DNA of 64,000 nt from Prorocentrum cordatum (lineage: Eukaryota > Sar > Dinophyceae > Prorocentrales > Prorocentraceae), in assembly GCA_963575745.1 (NCBI GenBank), contig CAUYUJ010017627.1, positions 176,497 to 240,496 on the forward strand, read 5' to 3'. Shown piece after piece: positions 32,101 through 43,660 of the stretch. The position numbers and the translations under genes are program-made. Position 1 is the first letter of the stretch; every line of letters starts with the position of its first letter. The notes beneath the pieces were generated by a model. It did no database searches. It was given only the letters and a program-made list of their open reading frames with translations, and had not been told where the DNA came from.

Positions 32101-33596
32101 GTGCCTCCCAGGCGGGCCGGCGGGCGCGCCGCCGGGTGCTCCTATTCGTGGCGTGGTGCGTTGACCCGGCTGAGAGCGGCGGCCACAAAGAGAGATGCGC
32201 CGCGCGCAGTTGCCGTCGTCATCGCCATCGCTGTCACTTTCGGTTTTGTCCCTGAGCGTACACAGATCACAGCTCGTGTCTCAGGCTGAAATCTGCTACA
32301 GGCACCAAACGCGCGGGCAGTGCTGCGACGCCTCCAGCCGCGAGCGGGCGTGACGGCCGCGCGCTTGGCCGCGGCAGCCGCCAAGGCGGATGCCGTATGA
32401 GCTGCCTCCGCAGAGCCCCATGGCTGTCCCCCCTCCGCTCCCGGCCCGTCCCCGCAACCGCCCCCGCCGACGACCCCACCCGCCACGCCTGACGCCCGGC
32501 GGGCCCTGCTATGACGGCCCTCAGACCCCCAGACCCAAGACGACCCCGACGTTTCCCCCCCGCGACGACCCCCGACGACCCCACGGCTGTTGCCGACGCG
32601 CCTTGCCCCTTCCTTCCCCCCGCCCGCTTCTGCCTTGGCCTCCCCCCTCTCCTCCTGCGTGTGGGCGTCCGCTCGCCGTGTTTTCGTCTTCCCCTCGTTC
32701 CTCCCCGTCTTCTTCTTCCTCCTCCTCCTACTCCTCCTCCGCCGACTCCTCATCCTCCTCTCCCGTCTTGTCCGCCGGGGGGACCTGGCCCGCAGGTGAC
32801 CGTTACCCCCCCGGGAGGGCACTGCAAACCCGCGCAGCCGGCCGCCAAATTCCCCGGATTGCAGAAGTTGCCCCCGGCAGCCCGTTTCGCTTCTTCCAGC
32901 ATCCATAATCCCGCATGCGCGCCTGACCCCCTGGGGAATGGCTGGGCGTGTTCAGCAATGTTTGCTTTTATACTTTGTGTGAACTCTTGGACCACTCCTT
33001 CCACTTGGCCAGCTGCTTTGCATGGGTTGCGCTTGCTCCGGACCCCCTTTCCTGGCGCGCGGAGCGCGAAAAGGGCGGCGATGAAGGCGCCGAATGCTCT
33101 GTGCGTGCTGGCAGGCGGAGGGTCTCGTGCCAGCACGTTGGCATCTGGGCCCATGATCTGGACCGAAGATCCAGACCTCCCCAGGTGAGTCTTCACCCTT
33201 TCCCATTGTACCGGCCTTGCGGCCGGTTTCGAAAGCTTGGGCGCAACAGTCGGCATGTAGGCGTGGGCCAGGCGCAGTGGCGGCTTCATTGCCAATTCCA
33301 GCTCAATGTTCCCCCCTGAGCCAGTCCCCCCCCTAACGTTGCCCTTTATGTTCGCGTGGGCGGGGCAGCCCCCATTACCCAAATAATGTCAGCTTGTGAT
33401 TAACAAATGGCCCTCCCCCCTTCCTCGCTGGGGCTGAAAGTTTTGTTTAATCACCCGCGCCAGGGGGTCGTCGCTGGCGCCGCCAAGGGGATCGTGTACC
33501 CCCCATGCATAACAGCCTCAAAACGATTGCCTTTTCGTATAAAAATTGTTATGGGGGTCGTACACGTTCGAGGCGAATTTGTTCCCTGTCTTAGGC
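32101..33596. other. No recognisable gene
   Basis: GC-rich to about 32850 with CTCCTCCT tracts at 32715-32765. Around 33040-33185 there is a possible decayed fragment of the palindromic element family (CCTGGCGCGCGGAGCGCG core). Confidence 0.45.
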
Positions 33597-33885
33597 GTCG
33601 TCGCCGTCGTCGTCGTCGTCTTTGTCGTCGTCGTCGTCGTCGTCGTCGTCTGCGTCGTTTTTCTTTGTCGTCGACGACGTCGTCGACGTCGACGTCAACG
33701 TCGTCGTCGTCGTCGTCGTCGTCGTCGACTACAGCGGGCATGCGCAGCCTCCCCCCCATAGGGCATCCGTCGTCGCCGCCGTCGCCGTCTGCCGTCCGTT
33801 GTCCTCGTCCTCGCCCTCGTCCTCCTCGTCGTCCTTGTCGTCGTTTTCGTGCTGGTCTTCGTCGTCGTCGTTGTCGTCGTCGTCA
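33597..33885. repeat. GTC/CGT trinucleotide repeats
   Basis: (GTC)n at 33597-33730 and a second CGTCGTC-rich block at 33768-33885, with GTCGAC palindromes between. Confidence 0.95.
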
Positions 33886-34473
33886 GAGGGGGGGAGAAGG
33901 ACTGCCCCGATTGCTCGTGTCGAACGAAAGACTGGGGAAGGAAAAGGGGGGTTGCGAAACATGCTGCGCGCAGCTGGTTGCGGTCGCCCCGCCGAGGGGC
34001 CAGTTCTGGATGCATGGCCGCTTTCGGCGCCAGGGGGCGCTCGGATAATCAACAATGTGAGCTGCTGGGCGCATCCCCGCTTGGCCACGCCTTCCTTGCG
34101 TCCAGACCGCCTTGCTCGCGGGCCCGCGAGACAGCTGGCGCCCCCGTGGTTGCGGCCAGGGCAACGGAACCGCATCACTTCGACAGAACAGGGTACGGAA
34201 AGAGCGCCGAAAACAGTTTTTCTTCATTTCGAACAGGTGTCGCCCTGACCCACGGTTCCTGTTTTTGCCGCTTTTGCCTCTCGCCCCCCTCGCCTCCCCC
34301 AGTCTGTGTTGCCTGTCGCCTTCCCGCTGGCGGCTGGGTGTCGGCGCTAGTCACTGGCGCCGCCGCCGCCGTTGATTTTCAATCTGGCGGGCGCCACCCC
34401 GTGGTTGTCTCATCCGTACCCCGCGCGCCACTCCCAGGCTTTCACCCAGCGCCTTCCCGTGCCCGCCCCGTTT
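33886..34473. other. No recognisable gene
   Basis: GC-rich sequence up to the 5' edge of the LINE relic. Nothing supported. Confidence 0.45.
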
Positions 34474-35237
34474 TTTGATACAAAATATGTATGCCCAATG
34501 TATTGCACAAGTGCCGTTGGGCGGTGCTCAAGAAGTTGAACCTGCCGAAGCACGTGCGACGAACAATTCGAGCCCTGTGTCCCGATATGAGAATTAGTAT
34601 CAGCTCCCATGGGTGTGAGCCTGTGTTTATCCAGGTCACGCGAGGTGTTAAGCAAAGGTGCCCGATTTCTGGACTTATCTTTTGTATATGTATCAACCCT
34701 ATCATCGCTCGGATTCGTCGCAGGTGCTCGGGGCCGCCAATTTCTTTAGGTGCCTTCGCCGACGACATTGGTGCCGCCTGCGTGGATGTTCTTCACAGCC
34801 TACCTATTGTTTTTCGGGTTATACCGTCTACTGTTGTTGCGACGGGGCTCGTGTTGACTTTGGCCAAATGCGTCCTGACGATTCCTGACCAGCGGTTCCG
34901 TGATACGGCAATGCCTGTTTATTTGGAAATTCAAGATATCCAGCAATGGGAAACACCTCGGGGTGTTCATGGGTGTTGGTGGGCTGGGGAATCATGGAAG
35001 ATGGTGATCAACACAGTAGGCCGGCGTAATCTGCAGGTTCAACAGTTCGGTGGGGGGCTCTCGTTCAGTATCACAGCTTACAACATGTATACATTTTTCG
35101 CGGTCATCCATGTAGCATTATGGGAACCTCCGAAGTTCGTGCAGATGGCAACAACATGCAATTCAGAGGCTTACGTGCTCGCCGCGATTTTCTTTCCCTC
35201 CCGAAGCCCTCAACCAATTCCGCGATATCGGGCATAG
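34474..35237 (+). pseudogene. 5'-truncated LINE reverse transcriptase
   Basis: A 248-codon frame contains RT blocks of non-LTR retrotransposons: LKKLNLPKHVRRTIRALC, then VTRGVKQRCPISGLIFCICI (the GxxQGCPLSPLLF-like block, with Arg for the second Gly) and the catalytic GAFADDIGAAC. The later part (LVLTLAKCVLTI) fits the region after the active site. Upstream RT blocks and the endonuclease are absent, so the copy begins inside the RT as expected for incomplete reverse transcription. It functions, if at all, only as a relic. Confidence 0.8.
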
Positions 35238-36060
35238 AATTGAAGCGAGGAAAGTGGAGGTGTACTCGCGTGCGTGCGTTTTACGTCCAGCCTTCCACTC
35301 ACGTAAGTTTCACGAGTTGAAGAATATCATGTAGGAGTTTCCCTCATCTGACGAAGTTGATACCACTTGGAAATCGACTGCCGTAGCTGGTGAATCGTTC
35401 TTCTTCAGGATGTGGCAGGTGCATGACGCCTTCTTCCGCATCCATTCGCTTTCAGAGTGTCCGAGGAGGAGGGTGCAGGCCAGGGTGATGAAATTCGTGA
35501 GTTTTGATCGACATATTGTGGCCCCCCCCTGTCCAGGATGTGATTTTCCCCTGGCTGCCGGAATGGATTCCCGGAGTGTCTCGGGCTGGTGTTTTGCGTA
35601 TGTTCGGATGAATGTTGGCGGGCCCCGTCTTTTTGGATTTATCCTCACTTCCTGCCCAGACACATTTTTAACGGGTAGAGCGCAAGCAGGAGGCACAGGC
35701 AGTCCGTCCAGGTATTCGGGTTCAGTTGTTACGCGATGAACGGGGGCGGCTTACTGAATTCGACCTGCCCAGTATTTACCGATTGTGTCCGTGGTGTCCT
35801 GCCGTGGCTTCCAGATGAATGGGGACGTGGACCTCTGAGCTCTATCCTGCCTCATTTGTTTTCTGCATCCTTTCGCGCGTTTGTCTTATCCCAATTTGTC
35901 GCAGCAGATCTAATGCATACTTGTTTCCAGGTTTGTCGGGGTGTTCCCTCTGTTTGCATTGCCCCCGCCCATGCCCGCTCCCTGGTGAAATCCAGGTTAC
36001 GGGTCGGGGCTAGACGCAGCAAAACTATTCGTGCTCACAGTCGAGGTGCCGGAGTTGATT
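35238..36060 (+). pseudogene. 3' part of the LINE relic
   Basis: Plus-strand frames downstream of the RT, including 35736-36062 with VFTDCVRGVLPWLPDEWG and LSQFVAADLMHTCFQVC, are plausible as the C-terminal region of the same LINE, with frameshifts. No 3' tail or target-site duplication could be identified. Confidence 0.4.
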
Positions 36061-36959
36061 GATTTCTTGTCCTGTTGTGTTTGCTGTTTCCCTGTCCTGG
36101 CTCGTGGCGGGCCCTGCTCTGTCCTCCTTCCGTCGCTTTTTGGCTTCGCCCCTCGTCGCGCCGCCGCTGGCTGCTGCCGCCCCGGCGCCCCGCCGCCGGC
36201 GGCGGATCCACCGGGGATGCGGCGGTGCTGCAGGGCCGCCCAGCCTGTCGCCGCCCTTGCGTACTTTGGGAAGGAGGTTATAAGGCAATGTTTTGGGTCG
36301 GGTCAACCAAACCTTCGTCTTCCTCTCGGTCGGTGTAACTCCTCCTCCTCCTGCAGCTATCCCTTCTGCGGCCTGTCTGTGTTCCCCCTCTTCCTGCCCT
36401 TCCTCGTCTCTCCCATCCCCTTCCTCCTGCTCTTCCCCATCCTCCTCTTCCTTGCGATGGCGACCCCGACGATGCTTCCAATGGCGATGCAGCCGATGAC
36501 GACGCGATTCCCGATGAGGGGGCCCATGCATCTGTCCGAGGATGGTGCCGCGTGGAGCTCTCCAGCAGCTCCGTTTCGCCGTGAGCTGTCTGCGCGTGCC
36601 GGAACCATCTTGATCATCAGGCTGATGCGCGCCATCAGCACTGTCATCAAAAATGTCTGCGTCGCCGCACTGGTCACCACCATTGTCATCAACGGGGCAT
36701 TGCTAGTCACGCTCGTCATCGCCATCGTCACCAACATCATGTCCATAGTAACGCACGTCATCAGCATCGTCATCGATCGCATTTCCACTGCCACGGGGAG
36801 CGCGTAAGGAGCTGGAAGCACACAGTGCGTCCAGAAGTCAGCGGGCGACGACTGCCGCATCCACGCGAAATGCCCCCCGGGCAACGACTTGACCAACATG
36901 CCGCCCGAGGCCGAGCGAAATAATTTCAAGATGACATTTCTCGACTGCCTTCTCGGGGA
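36061..36959. repeat. CT-rich and CATCAT-rich low-complexity stretch
   Basis: TCCTCCTGC-type tracts (36340-36460) and degenerate CATCAT/CATCGTCATC repeats (36610-36790). No gene. Confidence 0.6.
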
Positions 36960-39060
36960 ACCCCGAAGACCGTCGCATGCTATGCGCCCGCGACATCATC
37001 GGCCCACTGGGGAAGCAAGATGCGCGCGTGCGCTTGCGTCGCGCAGAGGGCGGAGGCAATTCCAAATGTTTAACATCGGTCCTCCGCCACAACGTCTTCT
37101 CGGACATCCACAACTACGCCCCTCCACGTGCTTCGAGGGCGGGGGGGGGGGGGCGTCGCAAGCAGGGCGTCAAATTTGCGTTCTGCCGTGCCGCGACCGC
37201 GCGAGAGGCATCCACGACGACGGCGGCGCGTAGCAAGTTTTTTGGAAGAACGCGTTTCCGTGCGGAGAGCTTCCCGCGAGGCCGATCTGCCGCGAGGCCG
37301 CCCGCGCGGTCTACTCGCGGGCCATTGCGTTCAACAGGGCGGGGGGGGGGGGGGGGGGGGGGGCGCAGCGCGGCTCCGCGCGCTAATGCCCCCCACGCAA
37401 GCAAACTCTTTCCCATGGCCAGGCGGTCGAGGCTAGCAGTGCACTCCGCCACCTTTGAAGCAGGCTCCGCGAAGGTGAATGCCCAGCAGGGGCGGTCTGA
37501 AGGCGACCCGACGGTGCATTTGTTCACGTCGCCTTTTTGGGAGGGGGGCACGCGCATTCGCGCGGCGAGCTGCCCCATTGCTCGCACAGGCACGGCGTCG
37601 ACAAGGCGCGGGGGCATTTGTCGCAGCCGCCAGAGCGCCAACTCGCAAGGGCGCAGTCGTTCGCAGCCGGTATGTTGGGCGCGACGGCCCCCTGGGAGAA
37701 CGCAGCTGACGCCGTTCAAAATTTCGGGTTCGAATCTGCTATTGGAGGTCCACGCGGCGACAGAGGCCAGGGGCTCGTCTGTGAAATCTCACACCGTTCA
37801 GAAGCTCACTTTCGCCCCCGTCGCCCAGGCGGACAACGGGGGCCTATGAGAGGCCGCCCGGGCCGGGCAGCGCGCGGGCGGCGATCGCAGATCACCCTTG
37901 CTTGTTCCGGTGGAGCGCGGCGCAGGTTGGCTTCCAGCGCCTCTCTTTCGACGCGCGGCGTTTCGACTCGATCGCTGCGTCGCGTGGCGCGCCCACCTAA
38001 TGCGGCGACCCCGCCATTGCAGGGCGCCGAGGCATGCTAACCGAACTTCGCTGAGTTGGCTGTTCAGCCGAACGACAAGCTGCGATGCGGAGCGCGCGCT
38101 GGAGCGCGGGGAGAGGGGCGATTGCGGAGAGCGGCTGAACTTGAGGGGCCTTCAGCGCGACAGGCGCGCCGCTGCAATGATTTCTTTCGATGGCACTCGC
38201 GCGGGGCGCTGGGTGGATAGACTGGGCTGCTTGGCCATGCGCTTCGCGGGCCACAGCCGCAAGGCAATCATCGTCGAGCTGCGCCGCGTCGACCGCGAGG
38301 TGATTGACGCGCGGCTGCCCAGCTTCGGGGGGCGCGCGAGCGACCGAATCCCCCGCCGCGAAGGTCGCGCCCGCCAGCGCGCAGAGGAAGAAGAAGGAGC
38401 CCGCGCGGAACGCGCCCAGTAAGTTCGCGAAGCAGGTCAGGAACGTCGATCGGCAAGCGCGCCCCCGTTGCCGACGAGTCCTTCTTCAACGAGAAGAAGC
38501 CAGGAAAATCGCCCGCGGCGGCGCGCCCCAAGAAGGGCCAGATCTGGATGCGAGGCGCCGCGCTGCAGGGGGGGGCCCGCTCGCACTTCGCGCTCCGCGT
38601 CTTGGGGCACCCCGCTGACGCGAATCGCGGCGGGCCCCGCGGGCGCGGGGAACGCGGGGGCAATCTCGACGTGCTCAACTCCCGCCAGGGCGACGTCTTT
38701 GTCAAGGACAAACGAGGCGCGACCATCTCGGCCGTAACAGCCGCTCGCAGACAGAAGGGGCTCACGCAAGACGCCATGCCCCGCGACCTGATGGACCGCG
38801 TGGATAGCGAGATCGCGAACTCCAGGGGTTTCACCGCCAGCGCCATCGAGAGCAATCGGGGTATCTCGAAGAGGTGGTCAATACCGCATACAGCGGCAAG
38901 GTCCCGAACTACTTGGACCGCGCGTAATGGCGCCGCTCGGTTTGCGAATTCCAGGCGCGCTGCTACCTCAGCATGGGCCGCGCGCTGATGGATTAGAAGT
39001 ACAACTACGTGCCCTCCCAAAAAGTTTGGGCCTTTTCGCGATGGCGCGATATTGGTCGCG
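36960..39060 (+). pseudogene. Merlin/IS1595-type (ISXO2-like DDE) transposase, broken
   Basis: The core lies at about 38475-38990: ADESFFNEKKPGKSPAAARP, KKGQIWMRGAAL, HFALRVLGHPADANRG, LDVLNSRQGDVFVKDKRGAT, AVTAARRQKGLTQDAMPRDL, SEIANSRGFTASAIESNRGI and SKRW. This follows the ISXO2-like domain order: a D-E-S-F-F first acid, RGDVFVxDG-ATxSA with the second Asp, and GFTxxxIEaxWsxxKRW with the final Glu. Here the second motif reads KDKRG instead of xDGW-like, and IESNRGI replaces IEAKW. Upstream, 36977-37140 reads LGKQDARVRLRRAEGGGN and RHNVFSDIHNYAP, a likely Zn-binding N-terminal part that has lost Cys residues. Several frameshifts and a 23-base G run separate the parts. It appears to be a cut-and-paste DNA transposon relic. 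TIRs were not located. Confidence 0.7.
37341..37363. repeat. 23-base G homopolymer
   Basis: Uninterrupted G run inside the transposase relic. It may itself be a site of length error. Confidence 0.95.
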
Positions 39061-41878
39061 GCCGCGGCCGCGGGGGCCCGATGGGCCGCCGCGCGAAGAG
39101 TGGGCGCGTTGTCCCTTCTCGCTCGGCTGACAGCGGCAGCGCGCCAGGCCAGAGTGCGCCCGCGTCCGAAGGCCCGAAAATGCAAGCAGCATTTGTGTCA
39201 TCATCATCGTTCCCGTCACCGAGAGCCCAATCATTTCCGTTGTCTGTGTCATCTTCTTCAGCAGTTTGAAAAACGCAATAACGAGAGGGGCCGCCATGCC
39301 CCCCGACCCCCTGTCCAGGGGGGCGCCTCCGGACCAAAGCAGCCGAGCGCCCTAGGAAGCCCCCGGGAAAAAAAAACGTCGAAATCGGGGGTGGCGGGGG
39401 GGATGGGTGTTTGTGACGTGCGTCGGGGGTAGGGAGGTGCGCGCGACTTCGCGCTGCGTCGTCGTCGTTGTCGCGACCGTCGCCGTCGTCGAGTTCGCCG
39501 TCGCCGAGAGTCGTCGGCAGCGTCGGTCGGGGAAACGAAGGACTCGATTTTGCCGGAATTCGAGTTTGCCGACATATTCCACTTGGCTTGTCGCAGAATT
39601 TGGACGGTCCTTGCAGCGGGAGTTCGCGTCGAGCTCGAGGTTGGGTGTCGTTAGTTGTATTAACAACCCCACGAGGCCAAAACTGAGTCCCCCGAGCCCG
39701 AGTCATACGTATCCCCGAATCGGATGTCTGGGGTAGAGAACTCGCGCGCCAGGCGGACCGGCCGCTGGTGGTATTCTTCTGCCAGTACTCGGCGCACCGA
39801 GCGCCGCAGTGGCCCCGCCGGCAGCCCAGCTTGGCACGGCCAGTGCGGCGCCAGCTGTGCCGATTCAGGGGTTGCAGAGGGCGGTGTGCATTCGCCGCGT
39901 AGGAAAGGGGCCCCGAGGGAAGCGGGACTTGTAGGTTTTGCGTTGTTTTCGGGTTCATGGGGCCCTCCCGGGGATTCGGGGACCGTCAAAAATATTCAGG
40001 GTCCCACAGGAAGGCCTTTGGGTCCCATACCCGTCTCCGTGACAACATGTGTTCTTCATGACAAATGCCGTGTCATGGTGAGCGGGGTACATTGTTGTTT
40101 CTCCTTCGTCCCTTTTTCCCTCCCCCGGCGCGCAGAGCGCGCCAGGGGCGGCGCCGAAGTCACCGATTCAAGAAAAGGAGCGCGGACCTCTGAAAGTTGA
40201 TAAGTCTGTGTGTTGATTCTGATTTGTTTAAGTATTCCCATGGATTCTGCAGAGGCGAGCGATGAAGATCCAACCATGAAATGCGTGTTGGATCGCACGC
40301 GTTCAATCCGTTTTTTCCCCGTCCATGTTCTTTTCCCACCTCTCTTTTGTCTCCCCTCCCACCCCTTGTCATCCACTCCGCGTAGATGTCGGGAACCCTG
40401 ATGAGACAGCATAGGCTGGCGGCAGAACCTTCGTCCTGGATGATCCAGGAGTAAGAGTTTTGGATGTTACCTGTTGGCCTCTAGTGTTTGTGAGGATCAG
40501 CTATTTGTTTGTTTTGCCTCTGCGGGCCTCGGGGGAATGGCCGTGGGGCTTACGGGGAATTCTGACAGATCTCAAGAGACCATTCGGGAGTTCCCCCCCT
40601 TCCCCATCCCCCCTTCCCCTCCCCCCTCCCCGCCGCTGCTGTTGACTGCGCCTGCTCTTCTAATACCTTCCCGCCGATGGTGCGTCCTCCCTCCCTCAGC
40701 CCATCGCCTGCCTCTGCGATCGGAGCGCCTTCGCGGCCCACGGGCGACGGGCCCCTGCGCTCGTCGGCTGCCCACAACATGGCCCCTCGAAGCGACGGCG
40801 CGACGGATGCGTTATGCATTAGCTGTGATGTGCACGCGCCGCAGGGTTGCGTGTGTCCAGCGTTGCAATTTGACGCCTGTGTGGGCAAGCATCGTTGTTG
40901 CTTGCGACGGCGAACCTTCCCCTCCCCCGCATCCTGCCTGTCCCTTTCCCCGTGCCTCTTCGTTTTTGTTTTTGTCGTCGTATCTCCCTTTCCCTCCTCA
41001 ACTCTTTCCTTTCTCCCTGCCCCTATTCATCTCCTTTCCGATCTCGCGATTGCCCTCCCTCTGCGCACCTGCACGGTGGTCGCGCGTCCGGCGTGGCGGA
41101 GGTGTGCGAATTGGTACAGACAAAAGGCCAACCCTGCGCAGCGCGTGGCGATCCTCTCCGGCGGGTTCCGTGGTTGGGAGGCCGCGTCGGGGCCCACCAG
41201 GGAGGCAGGCGAGGGAGGAGAACACGGAGGCAAATGAGGCAGAGGAGGTGGGGGGTCTGTGTGCGGACCGGTCCCGGCAGCAGGTCAGAGCGAGAGACTT
41301 CCGATCATGAGGCCGACACCGTCGGGGACTCGCCCACGGGCACTTGTACGGCCAGAGCGCGCGAGTATTGGGAGGCTCGGCCACGAGGATCTCGGGCGCG
41401 GCCTGGCACGACCGCCACGGGCACCCACGAAGCGCTCTTGGGCGCAGGGGCCGCGCTGTGGGCCAGCCAGAGCTGTCCCCAAGGACCAGCCCGCCGCCAA
41501 CAGCCAACGGTGCCCGCGGTTCGGTCGGCTCGGAAGCGTCGCGCTCGCTTGCGTTCGGTCGGTTCGGTTCGGTCGGCTGCGGTTGTTGTGTCGTTTCTGC
41601 GTTGTTGCGCCTTTCCAGGCTGCTTGCGACTCAGTCGGCTCAAGTCGGTTTCGGTTTCGCTGTCCTTTCGCTCGCCGTTGACAGCCTGGGTCGCTGGTCA
41701 GTTACCGGGCGGCGGACCTCCTCACTGGAGTCGGGATGGCACTCCATCTCGAGGTTCAGGCTCCAATGACAGCCTTGGCCGCTCCCAGCCACTCCGGCGG
41801 CAAGGGCGGTCCCGTCAACCGGGTGCAATGGAAATGCTTCGTGCCGCTGGAAAAAGGAGGCATCACGGAAACACAAAT
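39061..41878. other. No recognisable gene
   Basis: GC-rich with GTCGTCG patches near 39450-39500. A 317-codon minus-strand frame (39958-39005) is open but has no family motif and crosses GTC-rich sequence. CT-rich stretches lie at 40590-40630 and 40910-41040. A half-copy of the palindromic element is listed separately. Confidence 0.45.
40128..40196. mobile_element. Half of a palindromic MITE-like element
   Basis: GGCGCGCAGAGCGCGCCAGG core followed by the right terminus GCGCGGACCTCTGAAAG. The left arm is not recognisable. Confidence 0.5.
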
Positions 41879-42026
41879 GTTCGGAGATCCGCGCGCGTGA
41901 ATGTTTGAGTCGACGTTGAGCCGCCCTTGGCCGCACCTCTAGCACAGCCTTCGCTCGCTCCACGTGCCAAGAATGGCGGGGGGGATGTAGCGCCAACCCA
42001 AGAAGTCTGCACGGATCCACGAAAGT
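41879..42026. mobile_element. Palindromic MITE-like element, copy P4
   Basis: Left end TTCGGAGATCCGCGCGCGTG. Right end, reversed, CTTTCGTGGATCCGTGCAGA then CTTCTTGGGTTGGCGCTAC. Same family as P1-P3 and P5. Confidence 0.7.
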
Positions 42027-42125
42027 TCGTGTAGGGATGAGGAGGGTGGGCAAAGCGAACGGTGAGCGCCATCTCGGAGATAGAGCGATTTTTTCCCTCC
42101 CCAGAGGGCGTTTCGGGCCCGTCCT

Positions 42126-42283
42126 TTGGAACTGGCCAGGCCACCGGCCTGCGGACCATGGGAGACCAGGCGGGCCCAGCGCCCGGGGATCGGAGCCCGC
42201 TGCCGTGCAACGAGCGCCGTGGGCGCCTCGGGTTTTACGCCCTCTGGAACTGGCCGGGTCACCGTCCTGCGGGCAATGGGATG
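42126..42283. repeat. 40-bp direct repeat pair
   Basis: GGAACTGGCCAGGCCACCGG and following bases (CCTGCGGACCATGGGA) recur at 42247 as GGAACTGGCCGGGTCACCGT, about 118 bp apart. Confidence 0.8.
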
Positions 42284-42549
42284 CAGGAGCAAAAGAAGGA
42301 CGTACACGTACATGGAGCCACGTTTGTTTCGAAAGCACGCATTGATCGAACAATCGAAACACGAGGTTGGCCTCATAGACAGGGGGGCCGGATGCATGTA
42401 CGTGGCCGGGCGCTCGTTTCTTTTGTGGGCTCCCAAGGTAGGCGAGGCGTGTTCTGGCTGTCAGGGTATCTCAGGGCCTAAGCCCTCCCGTGCTGACTGT
42501 CGTGTCGGCCAGCGGCCTCAGGGGTCTGGCCCTGCAGGGAGCTCACCAG

Positions 42550-42665
42550 CGAGAGCTGCAACGTAGGACGATGCAGGGGAGGAGAGGAGGAGAGAGGAGG
42601 CGGAGGCGGAGGCGGAGGCGGAGGCGGAGGCGAAGGAGGAGGAGGAGGAGAAGGAGGAGGAGGGT
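42550..42665. repeat. GGA/GGC purine microsatellite
   Basis: (GAGGCG)n and (GGA)n. A second GAGAGGAG block follows at 42745-42820. Confidence 0.9.
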
Positions 42666-42831
42666 GCCGCCCGCTTCGCGGGGCGGCGGTGGTGTCTGCC
42701 GGCTCCCGACCACAGAGCACTGGGGCGCGCGGGAGAGATTCGCGGCCGCCTGGAGGAGGAGGGGAGGGGAGAGAGGAGAGGAGAGAGGAGATAGGAGAGA
42801 GGCGAGGAGGAGAAGGAGGAAGACCAGGAGC

Positions 42832-42950
42832 GGGGCGAAGGGCACACGAGGAAGCGTTCGAAGAACTGACATAATCCGAAGGCACACGAGGAAGCGCCGA
42901 GGTCGGAAGCTTCCTCGTATGGAAGCGTCCGAAGGCACACGAGGAAGCGC
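42832..42950. repeat. Three copies of a 19-bp repeat
   Basis: GGGCACACGAGGAAGCG and GAAGGCACACGAGGAAGCG occur at about 42838, 42879 and 42931, with an inverted GAAGCTTCCTC between copies two and three. Confidence 0.8.
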
Positions 42951-43400
42951 TGGACCCCCGGCGGCGGGTCCGGCGTCGCTCCTGGGGCGCTCTGAGCGCC
43001 AGGAAGGGGGGTTTGGCACAGTTCAAGGAATTTGCGAAGACCTCCGAAAGTATATGTTGATGCCGTTGATTCTTCTTCTAGAGGAGCGAGGCGAAGGTAA
43101 AAGGAGGAAGCGTCTCCCTCGTTCTCGTCTTCGAGGGCCTTCTGGCGGGCCCTCGCAGCTGCGGTGGGATTCGTCTCGGAATCCTGGTCGGATCGCACGC
43201 CGGGAGGGGTCCATGGAGTAGCGGTGTCGGTTTCTCTTGGTCTCCTCGGTGGGGAAGTGCGGGAGGGAATTGAATGATTACATAAAAAAGGAATAGAAAA
43301 GGCCGAGGAGGGTTTGTTCTGGCGGACGCGCACACACTTTGCGAGTTTCTTCGCTCGAAGCTGGAAAGTATCCGACTTGAGCTGGAAAGGTCAGGCAGGA
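42951..43400. other. No recognisable gene
   Basis: Contains a CGAAGACCTCCGAAAG terminus at about 43033-43048 that may be a remnant of the palindromic element family. Otherwise unremarkable. Confidence 0.45.
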
Positions 43401-43660
43401 GGACATGGGGGGAGGTTGAGGAGGAGTGAGGGTGAGAAGAGGAGGGCGATGAGGATGTGGATAATGAAATGGATTTGGATGTTGGACGAGGACGACGCTG
43501 AGGATGGGAACGAAGAGAAGGGGGACAAGGACGATGGTGAGGACAAGGACAAGGAGGACAAGGATGAGGAGGAGGAGGAGGAGGAGGAGGACGACGACGA
43601 CGAGGACGATGAGGACGACGAGGACGGTGACATGGACGAGGACCTGGGCGACGGCGGTTC
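43401..43660. repeat. GAG/GAC acidic-codon low-complexity tract
   Basis: GAGGAC, GACAAGGA and GGAGGAGGA repeats. Asp/Glu-rich frames (e.g. 43314-43868) follow the repeat and are not accepted as a gene. Confidence 0.85.

Noticed and set aside
37722-37745. GGGTTCGAATCTG resembling a tRNA T-loop
   Set aside because: No A-box or cloverleaf upstream. It lies in the transposase relic.
39005-39958. 317-codon minus-strand frame
   Set aside because: It crosses GTC-rich and CCCC-rich sequence, has no motif, and overlaps the end of the transposase relic on the other strand.
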